From: an uncultured Gemmiger sp.
GTDB taxonomy: Bacteria; Bacillota; Clostridia; Oscillospirales; Ruminococcaceae
Assembly: GCA_944388245.1 (NCBI GenBank)
Contig: CALXIA010000023.1
Coordinates: 1-34,457, forward strand
Reading direction: 5' to 3'
DNA length: 34,457 nt
A program made the translations under genes and the position numbers. The notes beneath the pieces were generated by a model. It was given only the letters and a program-made list of their open reading frames with translations. It had not been told where the DNA came from and searched no databases. Positions 7,182-17,100 of this stretch are shown piece by piece (positions within the stretch are counted from its first letter, which is position 1; each line of letters begins with the position of its first letter).

Positions 7182-7215
7182 GGCAATATTGCCAGCGCGG
7201 TTTGGCCAAACCGCG
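7182..7215. repeat. Two adjacent perfect palindromes upstream of argG
   Basis: GGCAATATTGCC (7182-7193, 12 bp) is followed after two bases by CGCGGTTTGGCCAAACCGCG (7196-7215, 20 bp); both are perfect palindromes. They lie 38-71 bp upstream of the argG -35 element. The rest of the 300-bp gap between the HD gene and argG holds only the terminator and the argG promoter. Confidence 0.8.
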
Positions 7216-7252
7216 GGATGGATGGGCAAAACGATAAATTTATAAAAATACA

Positions 7253-7281
7253 TTGACAATGAATAAATATCCAATTATAAT
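7253..7281 (+). promoter_or_regulatory. argGH promoter
   Basis: TTGACA (7253-7258) and TATAAT (7276-7281) are perfect hexamers with a 17-bp spacer, 45 bp before the argG start. Confidence 0.88.
7258..7276 (+). promoter_or_regulatory. ARG box (ArgR/AhrC operator) in the argG promoter
   Basis: AATGAATAAATATCCAATT fills the spacer between -35 and -10 and agrees closely with the Bacillus-type ARG box consensus (CATGAATAAAAATKCAAKT). ArgR bound here with arginine would block RNA polymerase. The argR gene itself is not in the window. Confidence 0.75.
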
Positions 7282-7325
7282 ACAGACAAACCCAGGCAGG
7301 ACCTGGAGGGAGAGAGGGTACCGTT

Positions 7326-8561
<1,236 letters not shown>

Positions 8562-8585
8562 ACGGACCAAAGGAGGATGCTGCCC

Positions 8586-9923
8586 ATGGCAGACGCATAC
8601 GAGACCCGCCTGTGGGGCGGCCGCTTTCACGAGGACGAGGACGCGCTGATGCAGCGGTTCAACGGCAACGCCTGCGAGACGCTGTGGCTCATGGAGCCGG
8701 ACATTGAGGGGAGTCTGGCTCACGTGGCCATGCAGGTGCGCTGCGGCCTGCTCACCGAGGAGGAGGGCAAGACCCTGACCGACGGGCTGGAGAGCATCCT
8801 GGCCGACTGGCGCAGCGGGGCGATCACCTGCGGCCCGGAGTACGAGGACGTACATACCTTTGTGGAACTGAACCTGATCCGCCGTGTGGGGGAGGTGGGA
8901 AAAAAACTGCACGCCGCCCGCAGCCGCAACGACCAGGTCAACACCGACATGAAACTGTACGTCAAGGCACAGCTGCAGCGGGTGGCCGGTCTGATCGACA
9001 GCTTTACCGAAACCTTGCAACAGGTGGCGGAGAAGAACCCCTGGCCCATGCCCGGCTACACCCATCTCCAGCGGGCCCAGGTGGTCACCTTCAAATACTA
9101 CATGCTGGCCTACGCCGAGATGATGGGCCGGGACAAACAGCGGGTGCTCAACGCGCTGGATCTGCTGGACGAGAGCCCGCTGGGCTGCGGCGCGCTGGCC
9201 GGCACCACCCACAACATCGACCGAGCCTTCACCGCTGAGAAGCTGGGCTTCTCCCACGGCCCTTGCAAGAATTTTCTCGATGGGGTGTCCGACCGGGACT
9301 ATGTGCTGGAATCTTTGAGCGCGTTTTCCATCCTGATGATGCACCTGTCCCGCCTGTCGGAGGAGCTGGTGCTCTGGTCCAGCGCCGAGTTCGGGTTCAT
9401 CACCCTGGACGACAAGTACACCACCGGTTCCAGCATCATGCCCCAGAAGAAGAACGCAGACGGAGCGGAACTGGTGCGCGGCCAGACCGGCCGGGTCTAC
9501 GGGCACCTGATGGCGCTGCTCTGCACCATGAAGGGGCTGCCGCTGGCCTACAACAAGGATATGCAGGAGGATAAACTGGCCTTCTACGACAGCCTGAATG
9601 TGGTCACTGCCTGCCTGCAGGTCACCGAGCGGATGATCGCCACCCTGACCCCGCACCCGGACGTGATGCGGGCGGCCATCAAGAAGGGGTTCATCAACGC
9701 CACCGAGGCCGCCGATTACCTGGTGCGCAAGGGGATGCCTTTCCGGGACGCCCACAGCGTGGTGGGGCAGCTGGTACTCTACTGTGAGCAGCAGGGCAAA
9801 GCGCTGGAAGAACTGACGCTGGAGGAGTTGAAAGCAGTCAGCCCGGTCTTTGAAGCGGACGTGTACCCGGAACTGACCTGCGACGCCATCCTGCATCGGG
9901 GCATCAAGCAGGAGATGTTGTAA
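8586..9923 (+). CDS. argH: Argininosuccinate lyase
   Basis: Splits argininosuccinate into arginine and fumarate, completing arginine synthesis. The start is set at ATG 8586, nine bases after AGGAGG; the ATG at 8577 touches the ribosome site. The product of 445 residues begins MADAYETRLWGGRF and has the fumarase/aspartase-superfamily blocks: SRNDQV near residue 115, GYTHLQRAQ near 155, and the signature GSSIMPQKKN near 285. In the signature the usual Pro after KKN is Ala (KKNADGAEL). It lies 24 bp after argG and shares its promoter; a strong hairpin follows. Confidence 0.97.
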   Translation: MADAYETRLWGGRFHEDEDALMQRFNGNACETLWLMEPDIEGSLAHVAMQVRCGLLTEEEGKTLTDGLESILADWRSGAITCGPEYEDVHTFVELNLIRRVGEVGKKLHAARSRNDQVNTDMKLYVKAQLQRVAGLIDSFTETLQQVAEKNPWPMPGYTHLQRAQVVTFKYYMLAYAEMMGRDKQRVLNALDLLDESPLGCGALAGTTHNIDRAFTAEKLGFSHGPCKNFLDGVSDRDYVLESLSAFSILMMHLSRLSEELVLWSSAEFGFITLDDKYTTGSSIMPQKKNADGAELVRGQTGRVYGHLMALLCTMKGLPLAYNKDMQEDKLAFYDSLNVVTACLQVTERMIATLTPHPDVMRAAIKKGFINATEAADYLVRKGMPFRDAHSVVGQLVLYCEQQGKALEELTLEELKAVSPVFEADVYPELTCDAILHRGIKQEML

Positions 9924-9946
9924 TTCGTCTGGAATACAAGAATACG

Positions 9947-9977
9947 AAAACCCGCCGGCAGCCTGCCGGCGGGTTTT
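9947..9977. terminator. Shared terminator of argGH and the ABC-marR operon
   Basis: A perfect 14-bp inverted repeat (AAAACCCGCCGGCA and its complement) with a 3-nt loop, giving TTTT on both strands. It lies between the converging argH stop (9923) and marR stop (9983). Confidence 0.88.
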
Positions 9978-9982
9978 CTGTG

Positions 9983-10429
9983 TCATTCGTCCGGGCCCTC
10001 GGCCGGATCCTGTAAGGTGCGGCGTAGCCGTTCCAGCATATCCAGAAACTGGCGGCACTCGGTCTCGGAAAGCTGGGCGCGGAACGCCGCATCCATCTTC
10101 TCAAACCGGGCGGATACCCGCTCGGCGGCCCGGCGGCCCGATTCGGTCAGGGTCACCTTCTGGCAGCGCCGGCAGGCGGGATCCTGGGTGCGGGTCACAA
10201 GCCCCGCCTCCACCAGCCGGTCCACACTGCGGGACAGGGTGGAGGGATCCACCCCGCATTCCTCGCCCAGTTCCCGCTGGTTGCGGGGGCCGGTGCGCAG
10301 CAGACATTCCAGCAGCCGGGGCTGCCCCTGGCCCAGCGGGATATCCAGCTGCAAAAACTCCTTGCGCAGCGATCGCCGCCGCTCGTTCTCCAGCCGGGAC
10401 ACGGCCAGACGCAGTTCACGCGGTTCCAT
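9983..10429 (-). CDS. MarR-family transcriptional regulator
   Basis: A 148-residue protein starting at ATG 10429 behind AAGGAGG. The winged helix-turn-helix is seen as LLECLLRTGPRNQRELGEEC, then GVDPSTLSRSVDRLVEAGLV and a wing ending QKVTLTESGR; the C-terminal helix is for dimerisation. Unusually, the wing contains CRRC (DPACRRCQ) where relatives have acidic and Arg residues, which could make DNA binding sensitive to oxidation or metal. It is the last gene of the leftward operon, 18 bp after the second ABC gene, which fits an autoregulated drug or metabolite efflux operon. The ligand is unknown. Confidence 0.92.
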   Translation of the reverse strand: MEPRELRLAVSRLENERRRSLRKEFLQLDIPLGQGQPRLLECLLRTGPRNQRELGEECGVDPSTLSRSVDRLVEAGLVTRTQDPACRRCQKVTLTESGRRAAERVSARFEKMDAAFRAQLSETECRQFLDMLERLRRTLQDPAEGPDE

Positions 10430-10447
10430 CGCGTTTCCTCCTTCCGG

Positions 10448-12316
10448 TCAGGCCAGCTGGGACTGGCCGGTGTACAGCTGATAGTAGCGGCCTTTCTGTT
10501 CCAGCAGGGCTTCGTGGTCGCCCCGCTCGATCACCTGGCCCTGTTCCACCACCAGGATGGCGTCGGCGTTGCGCACCGTACTCAACCGGTGGGCGATCAC
10601 AAACACCGTGCGCCCTTCCATCAGGCTGTCCAGCCCCTGTTCGATGAGCTTTTCGGTGCGGGTGTCGATGCTGCTGGTGGCCTCGTCCAGAATAAAGACA
10701 GGGGGCTTGGCCACGGCGGCCCGGGCGATGGCCAGCAGCTGGCGCTGGCCCTGGCTCAGGTTGTCCCCGTCGCCGGACAGCAGGGTGTCATACCCGTTGG
10801 GCAGCCGCCGGATAAAGGAATCCGCGTTGGCCAGCACCGCGGCCTGCCGCACATCCTCATCGCTGGCGGAGAGCCGCCCGTACCGGATGTTGTCCGCGAT
10901 CGTGCCGGTGAACAGGTGGGTGTCCTGCACCACCACCGACAGGCTGCGGCGCAGATCGTCCTTGCAGATGCGGCGCAGGTCCAGCCCGTCGTAGGTGATG
11001 GCGCCGCTATCGATCTCGTAGAAGCGGGTGATCAGGTTGATGATGGTGGTCTTGCCGGCGCCGGTGCTGCCCACGAAAGCGATGGTCTCGCCCGGCCGGG
11101 CAAAAAGGCTCACATCCCGCAAAACCGGTTTGCCCGGCACATAGCTGAAGCACACGTGGTCAAACCGCACATCCCCCTTCAGCGGCACCAGACGGCTGCC
11201 GCCGTTTTCTTCGGGGCATTTCCAGGCGTAGTGGCCGGTGCGCTCGGGAACCTCGGTCAGGCTGCCGTCGGCTTCGGGCCGCACCCGCACCAGGGTCACG
11301 TCTCCCTCGTCGATCTCCGGCGTCTCGTCCATCAGGTTGAAGATCCGTTCCGCGCCAGACAGGGCGCTGAGCAAAAAGTTGCCCTGTTGGGTCAGCTGGT
11401 TCAGCGGCATGGCGCTCTGGCGTACCAGCACCAGATAGGAACTCAGGCTGCCCAGATCGCTGTGGCCGGCCAGCACGAACAGCCCGCCCACACAGGCCGA
11501 TACCGCGTAGTTCACGTAGGACAGGCTCACCACCGTGGGCACCATCATGCCGGCGTAGCGGGCGGCGGCGGTGCCCGCCTGGCGCAAGGATTCGTTCAAC
11601 TCGCAGAACCGGGCGAAATCCTGGGGCTCGTGGTTGAACACCTTCTCCACCTTCTGGCCGGCCACCATCTCCTCCACAAAGCCGTTCAACTCGCCCAGAT
11701 GCTTCTGCTGCTGGGAGAAGTAGTGCTTGCTGCGCCGGCTGCTGTAGAGGATAAACGCCGTCATGGCCGACAGAAAGGCGATCACGATCAGCGACAGCTT
11801 CCAGTTCAGCACAAGCAGCAGGGTGATGGTGCCGCTCACCATACAAAAACTCTGGATCAGCAGGGTGAAGCTGTTGTTCAGCGCCTCGGTCACGGTGTCC
11901 ACATCGTTAGTGAAGTGGCTCATCAGCTCGCCGTGCGTATGGCTGTCAAAATAGCGCAGCGGCAGGCTCTGGACGTGGGTGAACAGATCCTGCCGGATCC
12001 GGGCCACCACCTGCTGGGCGGTGCGCACCATCAGCTGGTTGTAGCCGAAGGTGGCCAGCGCGCCCGCGCCGTACATGACCGCCATGCCCAGGACGGCCCG
12101 AGCCAGCCCGGGCAGATCCCCCGGGGCGATAAAGTTGTTGATGACCGGTTTGAGCAGATAGGTGCCCATCAGGTTGGCCAGACTGCTGACCACCACCAGC
12201 ACCGCCACCACGGTAAGGGCCAGCCAGTGCATCCCCAGATAGGAGCACAGGCGGCGCAGCGCTTTTTTCAGATCTTTCGGCCGTTTGAATCCGCCGGCCG
12301 GCATACGCATCGCCAT
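10448..12316 (-). CDS. ABC exporter half-transporter, subunit 2 (catalytic Walker motifs)
   Basis: A 622-residue membrane protein: six-helix ABC exporter domain (about residues 30-340) fused to a nucleotide-binding domain. The Walker A is GSTGAGKTT, Walker B is VFILDEATSS with the catalytic Glu, and the switch His is present (VIAHRLST). The signature is LSQGQ rather than LSGGQ. An insert of about 40 residues (LTEVPERTGHYAWKCPEENG region) precedes the ATPase domain. The start codon overlaps the previous gene's stop by one base (TAATG). With its partner it should form a heterodimeric multidrug-type exporter of the LmrCD/BmrCD/TM287-288 class. The substrate is unknown. Confidence 0.93.
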   Translation of the reverse strand: MAMRMPAGGFKRPKDLKKALRRLCSYLGMHWLALTVVAVLVVVSSLANLMGTYLLKPVINNFIAPGDLPGLARAVLGMAVMYGAGALATFGYNQLMVRTAQQVVARIRQDLFTHVQSLPLRYFDSHTHGELMSHFTNDVDTVTEALNNSFTLLIQSFCMVSGTITLLLVLNWKLSLIVIAFLSAMTAFILYSSRRSKHYFSQQQKHLGELNGFVEEMVAGQKVEKVFNHEPQDFARFCELNESLRQAGTAAARYAGMMVPTVVSLSYVNYAVSACVGGLFVLAGHSDLGSLSSYLVLVRQSAMPLNQLTQQGNFLLSALSGAERIFNLMDETPEIDEGDVTLVRVRPEADGSLTEVPERTGHYAWKCPEENGGSRLVPLKGDVRFDHVCFSYVPGKPVLRDVSLFARPGETIAFVGSTGAGKTTIINLITRFYEIDSGAITYDGLDLRRICKDDLRRSLSVVVQDTHLFTGTIADNIRYGRLSASDEDVRQAAVLANADSFIRRLPNGYDTLLSGDGDNLSQGQRQLLAIARAAVAKPPVFILDEATSSIDTRTEKLIEQGLDSLMEGRTVFVIAHRLSTVRNADAILVVEQGQVIERGDHEALLEQKGRYYQLYTGQSQLA

Positions 12317-14049
12317 TACAAACCCGCTCCTTCCTGCTGCGAATGGTAGATCTCCTGATAGATGCGGTTATGCTCCAGCAGGGTCCAGTGGTTGCCCACC
12401 TCGTTGATCCGGCCATTGTCCAGGATCACGATCTGGTCCGCGTCCAGCACCGAGGTAATGCGCTGGGCAATGATGATCTTGGTGGTGTGGGGCAGGCAGT
12501 GGGCCAGCCCCTGGCGGATTTTGGCTTCGGTGACCATATCCACCGCGCTGGTGGAATCGTCCAGGATCAGCACCTTGGGCTTTTTCAGGATGGCCCGGGC
12601 GATGCACAGCCGCTGTTTCTGGCCGCCGCTCACGTTCACACCGCCCTGCCCCAGGTCGGTGTCATAGCCGTTTTCCAGCCGGCCGATGAACTCATCCACG
12701 CAGGCGATATGGCAGGCCTCCTCGATTTCGGTGTCGGTGGCGTCCGGCTTGCCCCAGCGCAGGTTTTCCCGCACCGTGCCGCTGAACAGGGTGTTCTTCT
12801 GCAGCACCATGGCGATGGCGTCCCGCAGATGGACCAGGGGATACTCCCGCACCGGCCGTCCATCCACCCGCACAACGCCCTCGGTGGCGTCGTACAGCCG
12901 GGGGATCAGCTGCACCAGGGTGGATTTGGCCGATCCGGTGCCGCCGATGATGCCCACGGTGGAGCCCGCCGGAATTTTCAGGTTGATGTCCCGCAGCACA
13001 TACTCCGCCGCGCCGGCCTTGTATTGGAAGGATACGTGGTCAAACTCGATCTCGCCCCGCTCCACCGTCACGTCCTTCGCGTCCTCCTCGGTGATATCCA
13101 GCGGCTCGTCGATCACTTCAAAGATGCGCTGCCCGCTGGCGATGGCCCGGGTCAGCAGCAGGAACACGTTGGAGAACATCATCAGGCTGTTGAGTACCTG
13201 CAGCACATAGCTGAGAAAGCCGGTCAGCTTGCCCACCTTCATGGCGCCCCCGATGATCATACCGCCGCCGATCCACAGGATGGCCAGAATGGTGCTGTAC
13301 ATCACCAGCTGCATGGCGGGCATGTTGAGCACCGCGATCCGCATCGCCTGGCGGGACACCCGGCACAGGTTGTCGTTCACCTGCCCGAATTTCTCAATTT
13401 CGTATTCTCCCCGCACATAGGCTTTCACGATCCGCACGGCGGTCAGGTTCTCCTGCACGATCCGGTTCACCAGGTCGATGGCCCGCTGCATCCGGCTGTA
13501 GAGCGGCCGCACCCGGCGGATGATCTGAAACAGCAGAAAGCCCAGGGTGGGCGCCGCCACCAGGAACACCAGTGCCAGCCGGGCGTTGATGAGAAAGGAC
13601 ATGGTCAGCGCCGTGATCATCATGATCGGGCTGCGCACCGCCGGGCGCAGCCCGTTGATCACCGCGTTCTGGATGGTGGTCACGTCGCTGGTCAGCCTTG
13701 TCACCAGCGATTCGGTCTGGAACCGGTCCCGGTTGGCAAAGGAAAAACTCTGGATCTTGGCGTACTCCGCCTTGCGCACCTCCGCCGCCAGACCATGGCC
13801 GCACAAGGCGGAAAACCGGGCGCTGCCCACCCCCAGCAGCAGGGCGGCCAGGGCGCACACGCACATCAGCGCCCCCTGCTGAAAAATGTAAGGCCGGTTC
13901 CCGGTGGCCACCCCCACGTCCACGATGTTCACCATGATCATGGGGATCACCAGTTCAAAGACCGCCTCGGCCGCCACGCAGAACATGGCCAGCACAAACC
14001 ATAGCCGGTATTTGTGCAGATACCCGGCAAAGCGGCGGATCAGATGCAT
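12316..14049 (-). CDS. ABC exporter half-transporter, subunit 1 (degenerate site)
   Basis: A 577-residue ABC exporter with six predicted membrane helices followed by an ATPase domain. Its nucleotide site is altered: Walker A reads GGTGSAKST (Ala for the usual Gly before Lys), the residue after Walker B is Asp not Glu (VLILDDST), and the switch His is Gln (IIAQRITSV), while the signature VSGGQ is intact. Together with LSQGQ in the partner this is the standard asymmetric arrangement of heterodimeric exporters, where one ATP site is degenerate. It is the first gene of the ABC-ABC-marR operon; ATG 14049 follows AAGGAG. Expression is probably controlled by the MarR protein at the adjacent palindrome. 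Confidence 0.93.
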   Translation of the reverse strand: MHLIRRFAGYLHKYRLWFVLAMFCVAAEAVFELVIPMIMVNIVDVGVATGNRPYIFQQGALMCVCALAALLLGVGSARFSALCGHGLAAEVRKAEYAKIQSFSFANRDRFQTESLVTRLTSDVTTIQNAVINGLRPAVRSPIMMITALTMSFLINARLALVFLVAAPTLGFLLFQIIRRVRPLYSRMQRAIDLVNRIVQENLTAVRIVKAYVRGEYEIEKFGQVNDNLCRVSRQAMRIAVLNMPAMQLVMYSTILAILWIGGGMIIGGAMKVGKLTGFLSYVLQVLNSLMMFSNVFLLLTRAIASGQRIFEVIDEPLDITEEDAKDVTVERGEIEFDHVSFQYKAGAAEYVLRDINLKIPAGSTVGIIGGTGSAKSTLVQLIPRLYDATEGVVRVDGRPVREYPLVHLRDAIAMVLQKNTLFSGTVRENLRWGKPDATDTEIEEACHIACVDEFIGRLENGYDTDLGQGGVNVSGGQKQRLCIARAILKKPKVLILDDSTSAVDMVTEAKIRQGLAHCLPHTTKIIIAQRITSVLDADQIVILDNGRINEVGNHWTLLEHNRIYQEIYHSQQEGAGL

Positions 14050-14076
14050 ACCGAATCACTCCTTTGCAACAACAAC

Positions 14077-14107
14077 ATTTGCATACGCAACTATTGTAGA
14101 TGCAAAT
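14077..14107. promoter_or_regulatory. Candidate MarR operator
   Basis: A perfect inverted repeat, ATTTGCAT then 15 bases then ATGCAAAT, spans the -10 element and transcription start of the exporter operon; a second related half, TTGC-4 bp-GCAA, overlaps one arm (14080-14091). The position suits a repressor encoded in the same operon. Confidence 0.55.
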
Positions 14108-14121
14108 CAATGGGTTGTCAA
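14093..14121 (-). promoter_or_regulatory. Promoter of the ABC exporter-marR operon
   Basis: On the minus strand TTGACA (14116-14121) and TACAAT (14093-14098) with a 17-bp spacer, 43 bp before the ATG of the first ABC gene. Confidence 0.8.
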
Positions 14122-14135
14122 CTGCGGGGCGGCAC

Positions 14136-14182
14136 AAAGCGCGGGAGCGCATCCGGAAAACCCGGACACGCTCCCGCGCTTT
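14136..14182. terminator. Hairpin downstream of carB-dapF
   Basis: A perfect 14-bp stem (AAAGCGCGGGAGCG and complement) with an inner CCGG/CCGG pairing, 12 bp past the carB-dapF stop. The T-run is stronger on the plus strand (six Ts) than on the minus strand (three Ts). It probably ends the arg-car transcript and insulates the exporter promoter. Confidence 0.7.
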
Positions 14183-14194
14183 TTTGCTGTGTAT

Positions 14195-17100
14195 TCAGAT
14201 CTCCACAACACCCTCGTAGACCAGCACCGCGTCGCCGGTGAGGGTCACCCCCTCGTCGGTGTAGCAGACAGTCACGTCGCCGCCCCGCAGTTTGACGGTG
14301 ATGGGCTCGCCCTTGGGGCAGTAGCCGTTCTCCACCGCCGCCACCACCGCAGCGCAGGCGCCGGTGCCGCAGGCAACCGTTTCCCCGTTGCCCCGCTCAA
14401 ACACCCGCATCTTCAGGGTGTGATCGTTCACCACCCGCACAAATTCGGTGTTTACCCGCTGGGGGAAGAGGGCCGCGTGCTCAAACTGGGGCCCCAGCTT
14501 TTCCAGATCCACCGCGTCCACCCGGGGGCAGAACACCACGCAATGGGGGTTGCCCATCGAAACGCAGGTGATCCGCCAGTCCTGGCCGGCAATGGTGGCC
14601 GGCACATCCACCGCCGGGTCGGCGGTCAGGGTGCAGGGCAGATCAGCGGGGTGCAGGCTTGCCCTGCCCATCTCCACCCGGGCGCTGCTCACCTTGCCGC
14701 CCCGCAGATAGAGATGCAGGTGCTTAATGCCGCTGGCGGTCTCCACCGTGATCTCCTCGCCGGTCACGTAGCCCCGGTCGTGGGCCAGTTTGGCCGCGCC
14801 CCGGATGCTGTTGCCGGCCATCCTGCCCTCGCTGCCGTCCTGGTTGAAGATGCGCATCCGGATATCCGCGACCTGCGAGCGCTCCAGAAGCACCACCCCA
14901 TCGCCGCCGATGCCGTAGTGCCGGTGGCACAGCCGCACCGCCAGGGATTCCGGGCAGGTGATGGCCCCGTCGAAGTTCTCGAAAAAGATGTAGTCGTCCC
15001 CGGTGCCCTGCAGCTTGGCAAAGGGCAGGGTCTGCCGGGTGGTGCGCATGTGGTTCAGGTCCACCAGCTCGGTGTTCTGCTGGGTGAACCGGCTGGCCAG
15101 GATGTCCGCCAGCGCGCTGGCGGTGTCCAGCGAGGTAAAGCAGGGGATGGACAGGGTCAGCGCGTGCCGGTGCAGGGTGATATAGTCGGCCAGCGATTCG
15201 TCCTCCGCCGCGCCGGTGTAGACGATGGCCCCGATCTTGCCCTCATCCAGCAGCCGCAAAATCTCACTGCTTTCCCGCAGGGGCGGCACCCGCCGTACAT
15301 CCACACCCAGAGCCTCCACCGCGTCGGCGGTGTCCGGGGTGGCGTAGAGACCGATGCCCAGGTCATCCAGCTTTTTGGCCACGGTAATGACCTCATACAG
15401 ATCGTGGCCGTCCACGCTCAGCAGTACCCCCGCGCCGCCTTCCAGCAGGGCGGGGCGCACGTCGATGCCCGCCGCGGCCAGCCCCTTGAACAGGGCCTCC
15501 CGCAGGTCCTTGCCGATGCCCAGCACCTCGCCGGTACTCTTCATCTCCGGCCCCAGGTAGGCGTTCACATCGTTGAGTTTTTCAAAGCTGAACACCGGCA
15601 CCTTCACCGCCACATAGGGCGGGGCGGGCCAGAGCCCGTCGCCGTAGCCCAGACTTTTCAGCGGGGCGCCGGTCATCACCCGGGCGGCCAGGTCCACCAT
15701 GGGCACCCCGGTCACCTTGCTGATGTAGGGCACCGTGCGGCTGGCCCGGGGATTCACCTCGATAACGTACAGCTCGTTCTTCCAAATCAGGTACTGGATG
15801 TTCACCAGCCCCTTGGTGCCCAGGGCCAGCGCCAGCTTGCGGGAGCAGTCCACCACCTGGTCCATCATCATGTCGCTCAGGTTGTAGGGGGGATACACGG
15901 CGATGGAGTCGCCGGAGTGCACCCCCGCCCGCTCAATGTGCTGCATCACGCCGGGGATCAGCACGTCGGTGCCGTCGCTGATCACGTCCACCTCCAGCTC
16001 GGTGCCGGGCATGTACTGGTCAATGAGTACCGGGTTCTCGATGCCGCCGGCCAGGATGCGCTGCATGTAGCGGCGCACCTCTTCGTCGCTGCGCACGATC
16101 CGCATGTTCTGCCCGCCGATCACATAGCTGGGCCGCAGCAAAACCGGGTACTCCAGCTGGCGGGCGGCGTTTAGCGCCTCCTCCAGCGTCAGGGCGCTCA
16201 GGCCACGGGGCCGCCGGATGCCGAACTTCTCCAGCAGCGCGTCAAACCGTTCCCGGTCCTCGGCGGTGTCGATGCCCTCGGCGCTGGTACCCAGAATGGG
16301 GATCCGCTTTTCGTCCAGATACCGGGTCAGCCGGATGGCGGTCTGGCCGCCAAAGGCCACCACCACCCCCACCGGCTTCTCCACCGCGATGATGTCCATC
16401 ACGTCCTCCGGGCAGAGGGGCTCAAAGTAGAGCCGGTCGCCGGTGTCGTAGTCGGTGGAAACGGTCTCCGGGTTGTTGTTTATGATCACCACATCGTAGC
16501 CCAGTTCTTTCAGGGTCCAGACACAGTGTACCGAGGAGTAGTCGAACTCGATGCCCTGTCCGATGCGGATGGGCCCGCTGCCCAGCACCAGCACGGTGGG
16601 GTGGCCGCTGCGGGCAAAACTGCGGGCCTCGCAGTGCACCCCCCAGCCGCTGTAGAAGTAGGGGGTGCGGGCGGCAAACTCGGCGGCGCAGGTGTCCACC
16701 ATCTTGTAGATGGCTGACAGGTGTTCCGGCAGCGGCCCGCCGCTGATCCGGGCCAGCGCTGCGTCCGGGTAGCCCAGTTCCTTGCCGGTCAGATATTCCT
16801 CCCGGGTCAGGGTCTTGCCCGTGATGTGCTGTTCGTAGTCCGCCAGGTGGGCCAGCCGATGCAGAAACCACCGGTCGATGCGGGTGATGGCGAAAATCTC
16901 GTCCACCGATACGCCGGCCTTGAGGGCTTCAAAGATGGTAAACAGCCGCTTATCGTCCATCCGGTGCAGCCGTTCGGTCACCGGGGCGTCGTCGGCGGGG
17001 GCGGCGTTCAGGGTATCCAGCCCGATCTCCGCGCCCCGCACCGCCTTCATCAGGGCCATCTCAAAACTGGGCCCGATGGCCATGACCTCACCGGTGGCCT

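Noticed and set aside
10514-14004. Two plus-strand frames of 611 and 553 codons opposite the ABC genes
   Set aside because: His/Gly/Gln-rich shadows of the ABC exporter genes.
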